DNA from: Caballeronia cordobensis
GTDB lineage: Bacteria > Pseudomonadota > Gammaproteobacteria > Burkholderiales > Burkholderiaceae
Direction: 5' to 3'
Assembly: GCF_001544575.2 (NCBI RefSeq)
Contig: NZ_FCNY02000006.1
Span: forward strand, 362,852 to 426,851
Length of the DNA stretch: 64,000 bases
Below the pieces are notes generated by a model, which was given only the letters and a program-made list of their open reading frames with translations, was not told the origin of the DNA and made no database searches. Made by a program: the position numbers and the translations under genes. Below, piece by piece: positions 36,221 through 46,104 of this stretch (position 1 is its first letter; every line of letters begins with the position of its first letter).

Positions 36221-36731
36221 ACCCGCGCAGGAAGTCGGCCAGTTGATCCAGCGTGCCGCCATAACCTTGTTCGAGCGAAGGCCGCAAGGCGTCGAAATAG
36301 CGCTGTTCCTGCTCGATCGCGCCGAACGGCTTCGCGCGCAGCGCCACCCGCGTCTTGCCGTCGACATCGCTGAAGGTCACGACGTTTTCTATTTCAAGCG
36401 GGCAATCGTCGCTGAACGGCGCGCGCGCAATGCCGCAGTTTTCATTCGCGAACGAGTTGAGCCAGACGATACGCTCGCGCTCCACGATCTCGCGATAGTT
36501 GAAGCGGCCCCACATCGCGGGCGCATTCGCGAAGTTCATCGCGTAATGGAAGAAGCCGCCCGGACGGAACTCGAAGCGGCGCAAGTCCAGCGTGCATCCC
36601 TTCGGCCCCCACCAGCGCGCGATCTGCTCCGCGCTGCTCCATGCCTGCCAGACACGTTCGCGCGGCGCGTCGAATACGCGGTTCATTTCGAAGGCCGTGC
36701 TTTGGACGGCGGTGTCGTTACTTTGCGGCAT
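36219..36731 (-). CDS. SRPBCC (AHSA1-like) domain protein
   Basis: A 170-residue START/Bet v 1-fold protein of the AHSA1 type. The MNRVFDAPRERVWQAWSSAEQIARWWGPKG block is diagnostic. Such proteins bind hydrophobic ligands in a deep cavity; the ligand here is unknown. It overlaps the ArsR-like gene by 14 bases with a good ribosome site (AAAGGAAAG), the regulator-SRPBCC pair commonly seen in soil bacteria. Confidence 0.9.
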   Translation of the reverse strand: MPQSNDTAVQSTAFEMNRVFDAPRERVWQAWSSAEQIARWWGPKGCTLDLRRFEFRPGGFFHYAMNFANAPAMWGRFNYREIVERERIVWLNSFANENCGIARAPFSDDCPLEIENVVTFSDVDGKTRVALRAKPFGAIEQEQRYFDALRPSLEQGYGGTLDQLADFLRG

Positions 36732-37080
36732 GTTTCTTTCCTTTCGATGTCGATGATTTTTTCGGCTTCGTTTTGAGGAACGCGTCGAGCTTGTCGAAGC
36801 TGTCTTCCCAAAGCGACCGGTACGCGTCGATCCAGCTCGCGGCTTCACCGAGCGCGGCAGGTTCGAGACGGCAAGGGCGCGTCTGCGCGGCGCGCGAGCG
36901 CGAGATCAGCCCCGCGCGCTCCAGCACCTTGAGATGCTTGGAAATGGAAGGCTGCGTCATCTCGAACGGCTCGGCGAGTTCATTCACCGTGGCCTCACCG
37001 TTCGCCAGACGCGCGACGATCGCGCGGCGCGTGGGATCGGCGAGGGCCGCGAAAACCTGATTCAAGTCCGCTTCGCGCAT
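36718..37080 (-). CDS. ArsR family transcriptional regulator
   Basis: A 120-residue winged-helix protein. FAALADPTRRAIVARLANGEATVNELAEPFEMTQPSISKHLKVLERAGLI contains the ArsR helix-turn-helix. There is no Cys metal site, so it probably senses something other than a metal, as in other ArsR-SRPBCC pairs. It is translationally coupled to the downstream AHSA1-like gene and probably autoregulates. Confidence 0.92.
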   Translation of the reverse strand: MREADLNQVFAALADPTRRAIVARLANGEATVNELAEPFEMTQPSISKHLKVLERAGLISRSRAAQTRPCRLEPAALGEAASWIDAYRSLWEDSFDKLDAFLKTKPKKSSTSKGKKHAAK

Positions 37081-37201
37081 GCGTTTCTATGGCCGTCCGG
37101 TTATATAGCTAATGAGGAATATATAAACGGATACCGCCGCCGTCAAGTACGCCATCCCGAAGTGTGCTCTATGCTCATGGTTCGAGTTCCGAGGAGGCAT
37201 C

Positions 37202-38086
37202 ATGAGCGAAACGAATCGGCCATCGGGCGACGCATTGCCGCTCGATCACGTTTTCGACTTCGAAGGACAAGCCGTGCGCTACGGCGCGATCGGCGAGGGC
37301 GCGCCGCTCGTCATGGTGCATGGCACGCCGTTTTCATCGCAGGTATGGCGGCGCATCGCACCGATCGCGGCACGTTCGCGCCGCGTTCACTATTTCGATT
37401 TGCTCGGCTATGGCGCGTCCGAGATGCGCGACGGACAGGACGTGTCGCTCGGCGTGCAGAATCGCGTGCTGGCCGCGCTGCTGGAACACTGGCGCAGCGG
37501 CTGGCACGGCGCGTTGCCCGATGTGCTCGCGCACGATTTCGGCGGCGCGACATCGCTTCGAGCGGCGCTTTTGAACGGCTGCGCGTACCGTTCGTTGATG
37601 CTCGTCGATCCGGTCGCCGTCGCGCCGTGGGGATCGCCTTTCGTGCGCCACGTACGGCAACATGAAGCGGCGTTCGCGGGCGTGCCGCCGGCCATGCATC
37701 GCGCGATGCTCGACGTTTATCTGCAAGGCGCGGCGCATCGCAGTCTGCCGGAAGAGACGCTGCGCATCTATACGCAGCCGTGGACGGGCGAGCGCGGGCA
37801 GGCCGCGTTTTATCGGCAGATCGCGCAGATGGACCAGCGTTACACGGATGAAGTCCAGTCGCGTTATGGCGAGCTGACGTGCCCGATATCGATACTCTGG
37901 GGCGAAGAGGACGCATGGATACCGGTGGAGCGGGGCGTCGAACTGGCGTCGCGCATGGCGGGCGCGCGCTTCACGCGGGTGCCCGCCTCAGGGCATCTGA
38001 TGCAGGAAGACGCGCCCGAGGCGATCGTCGCCGAATGGCTGACGTTCATGAGCGCGATCGAACGTCTGCCGATCGCGCATCGATAA
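37202..38086 (+). CDS. alpha/beta hydrolase with Asp nucleophile (dehalogenase/epoxide hydrolase-like)
   Basis: A 294-residue alpha/beta hydrolase. Its nucleophile elbow reads AHDFGGAT (Asp112) rather than G-x-S-x-G, as in haloalkane and haloacetate dehalogenases and epoxide hydrolases. HGTPFSSQVWR near residue 40 is the oxyanion HGxP motif of that group. The late acid and base are in WGEEDAWIPV and PASGHLMQED. The halide-binding Trp next to the nucleophile in dehalogenases is Phe here, so the exact reaction is open. It is divergent from the ArsR gene and convergent with DUF899. Confidence 0.85.
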   Translation: MSETNRPSGDALPLDHVFDFEGQAVRYGAIGEGAPLVMVHGTPFSSQVWRRIAPIAARSRRVHYFDLLGYGASEMRDGQDVSLGVQNRVLAALLEHWRSGWHGALPDVLAHDFGGATSLRAALLNGCAYRSLMLVDPVAVAPWGSPFVRHVRQHEAAFAGVPPAMHRAMLDVYLQGAAHRSLPEETLRIYTQPWTGERGQAAFYRQIAQMDQRYTDEVQSRYGELTCPISILWGEEDAWIPVERGVELASRMAGARFTRVPASGHLMQEDAPEAIVAEWLTFMSAIERLPIAHR

Positions 38087-38090
38087 AAAG

Positions 38091-38861
38091 CTATTTCTTT
38101 TTCGCGCTCTCGGCGCGAAACGCCGCCTCGCCCGCATCGGATATCTCGACCCATTTCCTGTCGGGCGGCGCGTCGTCGACATAACTGTCGTGCCAGTTCC
38201 ACCACTTGTAGGTCGGCGTTTGCGGATAACCTTCGGGCGAGTCTTCCCAAAGTTCCTGACGGCCCAGTGGCGTGATGTCGAGATAATTCCACGTATTGCC
38301 CATCTGCTCGTCGCCGCGATTATTGAGGAAGTAGGTGCGAAACACGCGCTCGCCATCGCGGAAGAACACATTGGTGCCGTGCCATTCATCGACGCCGAAA
38401 TCCGCATCGAAGCGATCCGTCAGCGTGAACCAGGGGATCTCCCAGCCCATGCGTTGCTTGAGCCGCGCGATGTCCTCTTGCGGCGCGCGCGAGACGAAGA
38501 CGAGCGTCGTGTCGCGCGCGTTCAGATGCGCGAGATGCGCAACCTGATCGGCCACGAGCGAACAGCCGCGGCACGCGTGTTCGGGCCAGCCGAATACGCC
38601 CGGCTCGTAGAACGCGCGATAGACGATCAACTGGCGGCGGCCATCGAACAGATCGAGCAAGCCGATCTTGCCATTCGGGCCTTCGAACGCGTAATCGGTT
38701 TGCACGGCCATCCACGGCATGCGGCGGCGCTCGGCGGCGAGCGCATCGCGTGCGCGGGTCTGTTCCTTCTCCTTGACGAGCAGCTTCTCGCGCGCCGCGT
38801 CCCATTCGTCCTTCGATACGACCGGCGGCGTGCGCATTCCTTTTTCGTCTGATGTGGTCAT
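38091..38861 (-). CDS. DUF899 family thioredoxin-like protein
   Basis: A 256-residue protein of the DUF899 family, thioredoxin-fold proteins of unclear role. The DLFDGRRQLIVYRAFYEPG block, HACRGCSLVADQV and the WNYLDITPLGRQELWEDSPEG C-terminal block are typical. Two Cys in CRGC could form a disulfide. An AGGAGG ribosome site supports 38861. It is not in an operon. Confidence 0.85.
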   Translation of the reverse strand: MTTSDEKGMRTPPVVSKDEWDAAREKLLVKEKEQTRARDALAAERRRMPWMAVQTDYAFEGPNGKIGLLDLFDGRRQLIVYRAFYEPGVFGWPEHACRGCSLVADQVAHLAHLNARDTTLVFVSRAPQEDIARLKQRMGWEIPWFTLTDRFDADFGVDEWHGTNVFFRDGERVFRTYFLNNRGDEQMGNTWNYLDITPLGRQELWEDSPEGYPQTPTYKWWNWHDSYVDDAPPDRKWVEISDAGEAAFRAESAKKK

Positions 38862-39014
38862 GGCGTTTGCAACCTCCTGAGTTGGGCGGTGTGTGCCGTG
38901 AGTTAAGTCTGAACTCGAAATCGGATGCCGGGGGAGTAACAAGTGTGACGCAAAAACGAAAAGCCGCCCGTGATGGCGGGCGGCAGGCGCAGGTAGAAAG
39001 ATGCGCGGGAACGG

Positions 39015-39524
39015 CTAAGCCCACGACGCGCGCAGCGCGTGCAACGCTTTCCAGTACGTGTAGAAGCGGCCCGCGAACATGCCCGCGACGGCGCCCGACA
39101 CGGCGGCATCGATGACCACGTAATTCGCGAGCGCCGCCACGTTGGTCACGGTCGCCAGTTCGAAGCCGAGCCAGAACTTCGTCGCGAACGTGGCGAGGAT
39201 CAGCACGAGCGGCACGACCGAGCCCGGCGACATGACGGTGAGCGCCATCGGATCGACGATAAAACGCGTGCGGCTCGCATTGAACACGCCGCCGATGAAG
39301 CCTGCGCCCAGCGCGAGGACCCACGCGGCGACGGCGGCCCAGCCCGCGAGCGGCGCGGAGATCAGATGCGCGATGCCCATGCCCGCGAAAATAAGCGGAA
39401 TGATCGCGAGCTTCGAAAGCGGCGTCGTTCTGGTTTGCAACGCCTTCACGCCGCGATAAACCAGGAACGCGAGCAGCACCCAGACCCAGGTCGGCGTGCC
39501 TTGGATGATGGCGAATAGCGACAT
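39015..39524 (-). CDS. DUF6622 family membrane protein
   Basis: A 169-residue protein with five or so membrane helices and no known function. MSLFAIIQGTPTWVWVLLAFLVYRG, with internal ALQTRT and FATKFWLGFELAT, is the pattern I associate with DUF6622. ATG 39524 sits 6 bases after AAGGAG and was preferred to the ATG two codons upstream. Confidence 0.7.
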   Translation of the reverse strand: MSLFAIIQGTPTWVWVLLAFLVYRGVKALQTRTTPLSKLAIIPLIFAGMGIAHLISAPLAGWAAVAAWVLALGAGFIGGVFNASRTRFIVDPMALTVMSPGSVVPLVLILATFATKFWLGFELATVTNVAALANYVVIDAAVSGAVAGMFAGRFYTYWKALHALRASWA

Positions 39525-39847
39525 GATCATCTCCTTCAAATAGCTGTTTGATGCGGATGATGCCGCCCGAGAATTAGCCGCGAATGATGACGGCGCGGCG
39601 CTTCGCCCGCACCGCGCGATCTCCCGAATTAAGCGCACTCAGAAAACCCGCCGCGCGCCGGGTAAAATGCGCGCCTGCCCGCCGTCCGGCCGAAAAGCGC
39701 GCGCGACCCGTGCGCACGGTCTCCGGGGCGGGCATGCGCCTCACGAAGGCCGTTTTCGTCCGTCTGCGCCCGTCCGGTCATCCCGCGCGCCGCCGCTTTC
39801 GCCCGCTGAAACCCAAGACACGCCACGACATTCGAGGATCGCCTTTC
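39525..39847. other. 323-bp intergenic region
   Basis: The region lies between the divergent DUF6622 and PanS-like genes. I see no gene or convincing regulatory element; an upstream extension of the symporter frame to 39584 is Arg-rich and not family-like. Confidence 0.5.
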
Positions 39848-40807
39848 ATGCTTGCCCGCATCACCCGCCTTTTCCCGCTCTGGGCCGTGCTGGTCTCCGT
39901 CGCCGCCTATAGCGCGCCTGCCTCCGTGACGGGCATCGCGCCGCACGTCACGACGCTGCTCACGATCATCATGCTGTCGATGGGCGTTACGCTGTCCATC
40001 GACGATTTCAGGCGCGTCTTCACGCGGCCCGCGCCCGTGGTGGCGGGCATCGTCCTGCATTACCTCGTGATGCCGCTTGCCGCGTGGGTCATTGCCAAGG
40101 CGTTGCACATGCCGCCCGATCTGACCGCGGGCATGGTGCTCGTCGGCAGCGTGGCAAGCGGCACGGCGTCGAACGTGATGATTTATCTGGCGCGCGGCGA
40201 TGTCGCGCTGTCCGTCACGATCAGCGCGCTGTCCACACTCGTCGGCGTCTTCGCCACGCCGCTGCTCACGCGCCTTTACGTCGATGCGTCCATCGCCGTC
40301 GATGTGCACGGCATGCTGATGAGCATCGTGCAGATCGTCGCGCTGCCGATCGTCATCGGGCTCGTCGTGAATCATTTTTTCGGCAAGCTCGTGCGCAAGA
40401 TCGAATGGGCGCTGCCGCTCGTGTCGATGGTGTCGATCCTGCTCATCATCGCGGCGGTGGTCGGCGGCACGCAAAAGAGCATTGCGTCGGTCGGGATGGT
40501 GGTCGCCGTGGGCGTGGTGCTGCACAACGGCATCGGGCTGCTCGGCGGGTATTGGGGCGGCCGTCTGCTCGGCTTCGACGAGGCCGTGTGCCGCACGCTC
40601 GCGATCGAAGTCGGCATGCAGAATTCCGGTCTCGCGGCGACGCTCGGCAAGCTGTATTTCGCGCCGATCGCAGCCTTGCCCGGCGCGCTGTTCTCGGTGT
40701 GGCACAACCTCTCGGGATCGATGCTCGCGGGCTACTGGGCCGGACGCCGGGCGAAAGGCTCGACGCGCGATGAAGATGCGCAGGGCGCCGTCGTCCGGCA
40801 GGGATGA
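39848..40807 (+). CDS. bile acid:sodium symporter family protein, PanS-like
   Basis: A 319-residue inner-membrane sodium symporter of the BASS family with about ten helices. [45 protein letters not shown] and [14 protein letters not shown] are the conserved sodium- and substrate-site regions. Bacterial members include the pantoate/ketopantoate transporter PanS; the cargo here is not determined. It ends in a terminator shared with the convergent redoxin. Confidence 0.88.
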   Translation: MLARITRLFPLWAVLVSVAAYSAPASVTGIAPHVTTLLTIIMLSMGVTLSIDDFRRVFTRPAPVVAGIVLHYLVMPLAAWVIAKALHMPPDLTAGMVLVGSVASGTASNVMIYLARGDVALSVTISALSTLVGVFATPLLTRLYVDASIAVDVHGMLMSIVQIVALPIVIGLVVNHFFGKLVRKIEWALPLVSMVSILLIIAAVVGGTQKSIASVGMVVAVGVVLHNGIGLLGGYWGGRLLGFDEAVCRTLAIEVGMQNSGLAATLGKLYFAPIAALPGALFSVWHNLSGSMLAGYWAGRRAKGSTRDEDAQGAVVRQG

Positions 40808-40825
40808 ACGGTTGCGCAAAAAACG

Positions 40826-40854
40826 AAAAACGCGCCTATATCGGGCGCGTTTTT
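40826..40854. terminator. bidirectional terminator
   Basis: CGCGCC and GGCGCG pair around a 7-base loop and extend through A-runs and T-runs on both sides, between the convergent symporter and redoxin genes. Confidence 0.85.
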
Positions 40855-40871
40855 TTTCGGAACGTGCGTTT

Positions 40872-41450
40872 TCAGCCTTTCTTCTCGCTCAGGCCGAGCA
40901 AGCCGCGGATCGCGTCTTCGGTCTGCGCGTAGCGGCCTTCGCCGAAGTGGCTGTACACGATCTTGCCGTTCTGATCGATCAGATAGAGCGCGGGCCAGTA
41001 CTGGTTGTTGTACGCGTTCCAGGTCGCGTACCGGTTGTCCTGCGCCACCGGGTATTCGATTCCGTATTTCTTGACGGCGTTCTGGAGATTGCCGAGATCG
41101 CGCTCGAACGTGTATTCGGGCGTATGCACGCCGACCACGACGAGCCCCTTGTCGCGATAGCGCGAATACCACTCCTTCACATGCGGCAGCGTGTGCACGC
41201 AGTTGATGCAATCGAAGGTCCAGAAATCGACGAGCACGACCTTGCCGCGCAACTGCTTGAGATCCAGCGGCGCGCTGTTGACCCAGTTGTCGATGCCGGC
41301 GAAGTCGGGCGCCTGCGCGCCGTTCTGCGGCTGCGTGGCTTGCACCCCGGCTGCAATGCCGGTCGATGAAAAAGCGGCGAGCGCGGCGACGGCGCCGAGC
41401 GCGGCGGCCATCGCGGTGGCGACGGCAGCGATCTTGAGACGATCGAACAT
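40872..41450 (-). CDS. periplasmic thioredoxin-like (redoxin) protein
   Basis: A 192-residue exported thiol-disulfide protein. The signal or anchor is at about 4-36, then a TlpA/DipZ-like fold with LRGKVVLVDFWTFDCINCVHTLP, whose CxxC is CINC. GLVVVGVHTPEYTFERDLGN and NQYWPALYLIDQNGKI nearly repeat the middle domain of the divergent DipZ, so this is a detached paralogue of that domain. AAAGGAG supports ATG 41450. It may exchange electrons with DipZ in the periplasm. Confidence 0.9.
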   Translation of the reverse strand: MFDRLKIAAVATAMAAALGAVAALAAFSSTGIAAGVQATQPQNGAQAPDFAGIDNWVNSAPLDLKQLRGKVVLVDFWTFDCINCVHTLPHVKEWYSRYRDKGLVVVGVHTPEYTFERDLGNLQNAVKKYGIEYPVAQDNRYATWNAYNNQYWPALYLIDQNGKIVYSHFGEGRYAQTEDAIRGLLGLSEKKG

Positions 41451-41498
41451 GGCGGTTCTCCTTTTGAATCGACGATGAAGCGTATTGAAACGCGCGCA

Positions 41499-41674
41499 TG
41501 TATCGCGTCTGCGGGCGAATTGCATCGGCATGTGTCGCGGGTGCGGCCAGATACGTTGAGATACAAAGCGCCGCGCGTTTGTATCGGCATGTATCCGGCG
41601 GCGTGACTGATACATGCCGTTGCACCGCGCGCCGTTTCTGACATCCCCGCGATACACGAGGGCGCTGAAATACA
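41499..41674. promoter_or_regulatory. array of GATACA/TGTATC boxes between redoxin and dipZ
   Basis: Hexamers at 41499 (TGTATC), 41531 (TGTGTC), 41550 (GATACG), 41560 (GATACA), 41580 and 41590 (TGTATC), 41609 and 41651 (GATACA) and 41669 (AATACA). The four central boxes form two 10-bp-spaced direct pairs arranged as mirror images about 41572.5. This symmetry suggests an activator with phased direct half-sites on each divergent promoter. The regulator is unknown. Confidence 0.6.
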
Positions 41675-41704
41675 TGACATCCCGCTCTCTACGGAAACGA
41701 TCTC

Positions 41705-43471
41705 ATGTCACTCATCGTCATTGCCTTTCTCGGCGGCGCGTTCACCGTGCTGAGTCCGTGCATCCTGCCGGTCGTGCCGTTCGTGTTCGCGCGCTCGGAC
41801 AAGCCTTTCGTTACCGATCGCCTGCCCTTGCTCGTCGGACTGGCGGGCACGTTCGCGCTCGCCACGGGACTCGGGCTCGCCGGTCTCGCGGGCGCGGCGC
41901 AATTGAGCCAGTACGGCCGCTGGATCGCGCTCGCGACGCTCGCGCTGTTCGGCGCGGCGCTTCTGTTTCCGTCCGTCGCGGACCGGCTCACGCGCCCGCT
42001 GTCGGCGCTCGCGGATCGCATCGTCGCGCGTTCGGAGACGCAGGGCGCAACGCGCCGCATTGCGTCGTCGATGCTGCTCGGCGCCGCGACCGGCCTGCTG
42101 TGGGCGCCGTGCGCGGGCCCGATCCTCGGCGTCATTCTCACGGGCGCGGCGCTGCACGGTGCGAACTGGCATACGGCTGCGGCGCTCGCAGCCTATGCGG
42201 CGGGCGCGGCGAGTTCGCTCGCGATTGCATCGAGCCTCGGCAAACGCGCGCTCGACACGGTGAAGCGCTCGCTCGGCATCGGCGAACATGTGCGCCGCGC
42301 GATGGGTGCGCTGGTGCTGCTGACGGTCGCCGCCATCGCGACGGGCCTCGATACGCGCGTGCTCGCGCTGATTCCCGGCGCACCGACGAACGGCATCGAG
42401 AGCAGGCTCGTCGGCGCGTTGAAGACGAAACAGGCGACGCATCAGGTGACGCACGTCCGAGGTCAGCGCGCGCGCATCATGCGCGTGTCGACACAGGCCG
42501 CGTTGCCGGTGCAAGGCCGCTTGCCCTCGCTCGACGGCGCGACGACGTGGCTCAACTCCGCGCCGCTTTCCGCGAATGAATTGCGCGGCAAGGTCGTGGT
42601 GGTCAACTTCTGGACGTACTCGTGCATCAACTGCCTGCGGACGCTGCCGTACCTCAAGACGTGGGCGCAACGTTATGCCGACGACGGGCTCGTCGTGATC
42701 GGCGTGCATACGCCGGAGTTCGGCTTCGAGCGCGACACGGGCAACGTGAAGCGCGCGCTCGCGAACCTGAACATCCGCTATCCGGTCGCGATCGATAACG
42801 ACTACGGCATCTGGCGCGCATTCGGCAATCAGTACTGGCCGGCGTTCTATATCGTCGATGCGCAAGGGCGCGTGCGCTTTCATCATTTCGGCGAAGGCGG
42901 TTATGGCGAGGCCGAGGACGCGATCCGAAGCCTGCTCGCCGATAACGGCAAGACCACGCCCATGCACGATGCGCAAGCGGTCCAGGCGAGCGGCGCGCAG
43001 GCGGCGGCCGATGCCGCGAACATCGGTTCGGGCGAGACCTACGTGGGCTATAAGCAGGCGCAAGGTTTCGCGTCGCCGCAGCGCGTGAGGCCCGATGCCA
43101 TCGAAACCTATTCCTTGCCGACGCAACTCGCGCTCAACGAGTGGGCGCTGGCAGGCCAGTGGAACGTCGGCGGGGAAGCGGCGGTGACGGCGGGGCCGCG
43201 CGCGGGCATCGCCTACCGTTTCCATGCGCGCGATCTGCATCTCGTGCTTGCACCTTCGGCTGACGGCAAGCCGGTGCGTTTTCGCGTGACCATCGACGGT
43301 GCCGCGCCGGGCGCATCGCATGGCGCGGACGTGGCCGCCGATGGCAGCGGCGTCGTCACGAGCGCGCGTCTGTATCAACTCGTGCGGCAGAGTGGAGCGG
43401 TCGAGGACCGGACCTTCCAGATCGAGTTTCTCGATTCCGGCGCGCAGGCGTATAGCTTTACATTTGGCTAA
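41705..43471 (+). CDS. dipZ: DipZ-type cytochrome c biogenesis/thioredoxin protein
   Basis: A 588-residue membrane protein carrying reducing power to the periplasm. An N-terminal CcdA-like membrane domain (about 1-240, with SPCILPVVPFVFA and WAPCAGPILGVI as the paired Cys helices), a central redoxin domain (about 265-430, CINC in YSCINCLRTLP), and a C-terminal beta-rich domain (about 440-588) follow in DipZ order. It is divergent from a stand-alone copy of its redoxin domain, with a symmetric box array between them. A ribosome site is weak (ACGGAAACG). Confidence 0.92.
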   Translation: MSLIVIAFLGGAFTVLSPCILPVVPFVFARSDKPFVTDRLPLLVGLAGTFALATGLGLAGLAGAAQLSQYGRWIALATLALFGAALLFPSVADRLTRPLSALADRIVARSETQGATRRIASSMLLGAATGLLWAPCAGPILGVILTGAALHGANWHTAAALAAYAAGAASSLAIASSLGKRALDTVKRSLGIGEHVRRAMGALVLLTVAAIATGLDTRVLALIPGAPTNGIESRLVGALKTKQATHQVTHVRGQRARIMRVSTQAALPVQGRLPSLDGATTWLNSAPLSANELRGKVVVVNFWTYSCINCLRTLPYLKTWAQRYADDGLVVIGVHTPEFGFERDTGNVKRALANLNIRYPVAIDNDYGIWRAFGNQYWPAFYIVDAQGRVRFHHFGEGGYGEAEDAIRSLLADNGKTTPMHDAQAVQASGAQAAADAANIGSGETYVGYKQAQGFASPQRVRPDAIETYSLPTQLALNEWALAGQWNVGGEAAVTAGPRAGIAYRFHARDLHLVLAPSADGKPVRFRVTIDGAAPGASHGADVAADGSGVVTSARLYQLVRQSGAVEDRTFQIEFLDSGAQAYSFTFG

Positions 43472-43878
43472 TGCACGCCGTGTTTTTGCGCTTCGACGCC
43501 GCGCCAGATAGCGCGGCGTCGGCGCGTTTACCACAGAAAAAGTTATCCAGGCGGTGCAGTCTAGGTGCATTCCCTAGCTTCAATCGCGCCACGGATCATA
43601 AAAGCCGCGCCGAACGTGTGAGCCTTCCGCCCGGAAAGCCTTGCCGATATTGGCTCTGCGGCATCCACTCTGCCAATCGCGCTTTTTAAGCAGCGGCTGC
43701 GGCGCGCGTTCGCATTACCAAAAGTATTGAAAAGCGCTCAGAAAATGTCGGTGGGCGATCGAAATTGGCCATGTACGCTTCATTCAACGCAATGAACGCC
43801 GGAATGCAACGGCAGCGTCCAGTCCGAAGCGTCATTGCAACCGCTTCCCTTTTCGAACTTGCTAGGTGGAATGACCCG
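43472..43878. other. 407-bp intergenic region before the quaternary-amine operon
   Basis: This region presumably holds the promoter of the ten-gene operon starting at 43879. I see no gene and no strong palindrome. Short frames here have no ribosome site or family resemblance. Confidence 0.45.
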
Positions 43879-45165
43879 ATGATTCCCAACCTAACCCTCG
43901 CACCCGACGACGTCACGAATCCGGTTTCCTCGCACTCAGGAACCGAATCGGCGGCGCGCGCTGTTGCGGCGTCCAAGACCGAAATCCTTACGGTCAAAAA
44001 CCTCTCGAAGATCTTCGGCGCGAAGCCGGAGCGCGCTCAGGAGCTTCTGAACCAGGGCCTCGGCCGTAATGAAATCTTCGCGCAAACCGGCAACATGGTT
44101 GCCGTCGACGATGTCAGCCTGTCGGTCAATGCGGGCGAAATCTTCGTCATCATGGGCCTGTCGGGCTCGGGCAAGTCGACGCTCGTGCGTCTGCTGAACC
44201 GCCTGATCGAGCCGACGTCCGGCCAGGTGATTCTCGAAGGCCGCGACATCGCGCCGATGAGCGTGCCCGAACTGCGCGCCGTGCGCCGCGAAAAAATGGC
44301 GATGGTGTTCCAGTCGTTCGCGCTGCTGCCGAACCGCAGCGTCATCGACAACATTGCGTATGGCCTCGAAGTCGCGGGCAAGAAGAAAGCGGATCGATAC
44401 GACGTGGCGCGCGCCGCGTTGACGCGCGTCGGCCTCGCTTCGTACGAAAAGCTCTTGCCGAGCGAGCTGTCCGGCGGCATGCAGCAGCGCGTGGGCCTCG
44501 CTCGCGCGCTGGCGGTGAATCCTTCCGTGCTGTTGATGGACGAAGCGTTTTCCGCGCTCGATCCGCTCATCCGCTTCGAAATGCAGAACGAACTGCTGCG
44601 CCTGCAGAAGGAAGAGCAGCGCACGATCGTCTTCATTTCGCACGATATCGAAGAGGCGGTGAAGATCGGCGGGCGCATCGGCATCATGAAGGACGGCCGC
44701 CTGATTCAGGTGGGCACGCCCGCCGAGCTGATCCAGTCGCCGGCGGACGACTACGTGCGCGACTTCTTCCGCAATGTCGATGTCTCGCGCTTCCTCGAAG
44801 CATCGAGCCTGATGACGAAGGTGGAGCGCGGTCTCATCGCGTGCAACACGAGCGCGCCGTCGGAACGCTATCTGAACAGCCTGATCGACAGCGGCGCCGA
44901 GTGCGGCTATGTCTGCGACGAAGCGGGCCGCTATCAGGGCTGCGTGACGCCCGCGTCGCTGCACAAGACGGGCACGCGCCCGATCAGCGACGCGTTGCTT
45001 CACGACGTCGCGGCGGTCCGGCTCGACACCGATTTGCACGAACTCGCGGCGATCGCGCTCAATCAGGAGCACGACGTGCCCGTCACGGACGAACAAGGCA
45101 GACTCGCGGGCGTGGTGTCCTGCCGCACGATTCTCAAGCAGGTCATGGAGCGGAGGGCAGCATGA
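43879..45165 (+). CDS. proV: quaternary amine ABC transporter ATP-binding protein, ProV-like
   Basis: A 428-residue ATPase of the glycine betaine/proline importer type. Walker A is GLSGSGKST, the signature LSGGMQQR, Walker [13 protein letters not shown], and the N-terminal [21 protein letters not shown] block is specific to ProV/OpuAA. The C-terminal 100 residues look like a CBS-type regulatory region. Start 43879 has GGTGGA about 10 bases upstream; longer starts are possible. The stop overlaps the permease start by 4 bases. It opens a run of ten closely spaced genes. Confidence 0.93.
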   Translation: MIPNLTLAPDDVTNPVSSHSGTESAARAVAASKTEILTVKNLSKIFGAKPERAQELLNQGLGRNEIFAQTGNMVAVDDVSLSVNAGEIFVIMGLSGSGKSTLVRLLNRLIEPTSGQVILEGRDIAPMSVPELRAVRREKMAMVFQSFALLPNRSVIDNIAYGLEVAGKKKADRYDVARAALTRVGLASYEKLLPSELSGGMQQRVGLARALAVNPSVLLMDEAFSALDPLIRFEMQNELLRLQKEEQRTIVFISHDIEEAVKIGGRIGIMKDGRLIQVGTPAELIQSPADDYVRDFFRNVDVSRFLEASSLMTKVERGLIACNTSAPSERYLNSLIDSGAECGYVCDEAGRYQGCVTPASLHKTGTRPISDALLHDVAAVRLDTDLHELAAIALNQEHDVPVTDEQGRLAGVVSCRTILKQVMERRAA

Positions 45166-46049
45166 ATTCAGGGATCTTTGGAAAGTTCGCCGAAGACATC
45201 GTCAACTTCCTTTTCTCGCACTTTCGCGGCGGTTTCGACGCGTTTTCGGCCGGCCTCGGCGCAGTCATCAAGGTGCTGGAAGACGGGCTCGGCGCGGTGC
45301 CGTTCATCGCCATGCTCGTGATTCTCATGGGCCTCGCGCTGTGGAGAAAGGGCGTTGTGTTCGCGGTGTTCGTCGGCCTGGCGCTGTACGCGATCAATTA
45401 CATGGGCCTGTGGGCGCAGACGGTGTCGACGCTCGCGCTCGTCATCGCAGCGACCTTCTTCAGTCTCGTGATCGGCGTGCCGCTCGGCATCTGGGGGGCG
45501 CGCAACAAGCGGGTCGAAGTGGTCCTGCGTTCGCTGCTCGACTTCATGCAGACGATGCCCGCATTCGTGTACCTGATTCCCGCCGTGATTCTCTTCGGCC
45601 TGGGCCGCGTGCCTGCGGTGATCGCCACGATCGTCTTCGCGATGCCGCCCGTCGTGCGTCTCACCACGCTCGGCATCCGGCAGGTGCGCGAGGAACTGCT
45701 CGAAGCGGGCCGTTCGTTCGGCAGCACGGATGCGCAACTGCTCTGGAAGATTCAGCTTCCCAACGCGCTGCCGTCGATCATGGCGGGCGTGAACCAGACC
45801 ATCATGATGGCGCTCTCGATGGTGGTGGTGGCCTCGATGATCGGCGCGGGCGGGCTCGGCGAATACGTGCTGAGCGGCATTCAGCGGCTCGATATCGGCA
45901 TCGGCTTCGAAGGCGGACTCGGCGTCGTGCTGCTCGCGATCATTCTCGATCGCCTGACGGAGAGCTTCGGCGTGAAGTCGAAGAAGAAAAAGAAGGTCGT
46001 GTCCACGCCGGTCAAGCCGGCGGCGTCGGGCAAGGCCGCGCAAACCTGA
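45162..46049 (+). CDS. proW: quaternary amine ABC transporter permease, ProW-like
   Basis: A 295-residue inner-membrane permease. The [24 protein letters not shown] block and the EAA-loop region ([27 protein letters not shown]) are diagnostic of the ProW/OpuAB family. It overlaps proV by 4 bases. A Lys-rich cytoplasmic tail follows the last helix. Confidence 0.93.
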   Translation: MNSGIFGKFAEDIVNFLFSHFRGGFDAFSAGLGAVIKVLEDGLGAVPFIAMLVILMGLALWRKGVVFAVFVGLALYAINYMGLWAQTVSTLALVIAATFFSLVIGVPLGIWGARNKRVEVVLRSLLDFMQTMPAFVYLIPAVILFGLGRVPAVIATIVFAMPPVVRLTTLGIRQVREELLEAGRSFGSTDAQLLWKIQLPNALPSIMAGVNQTIMMALSMVVVASMIGAGGLGEYVLSGIQRLDIGIGFEGGLGVVLLAIILDRLTESFGVKSKKKKKVVSTPVKPAASGKAAQT

Positions 46050-46104
46050 AAGTCCAGCGTCGTTGCCCATCTCAAACACCGAATTGTCAGATACGGAGTC
46101 CGAA

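Noticed and set aside
36219..36731. Reading the SRPBCC gene from an upstream start at 36848
   Set aside because: The extra residues lie inside the ArsR gene and are not family-like; ATG 36731 has a proper ribosome site.
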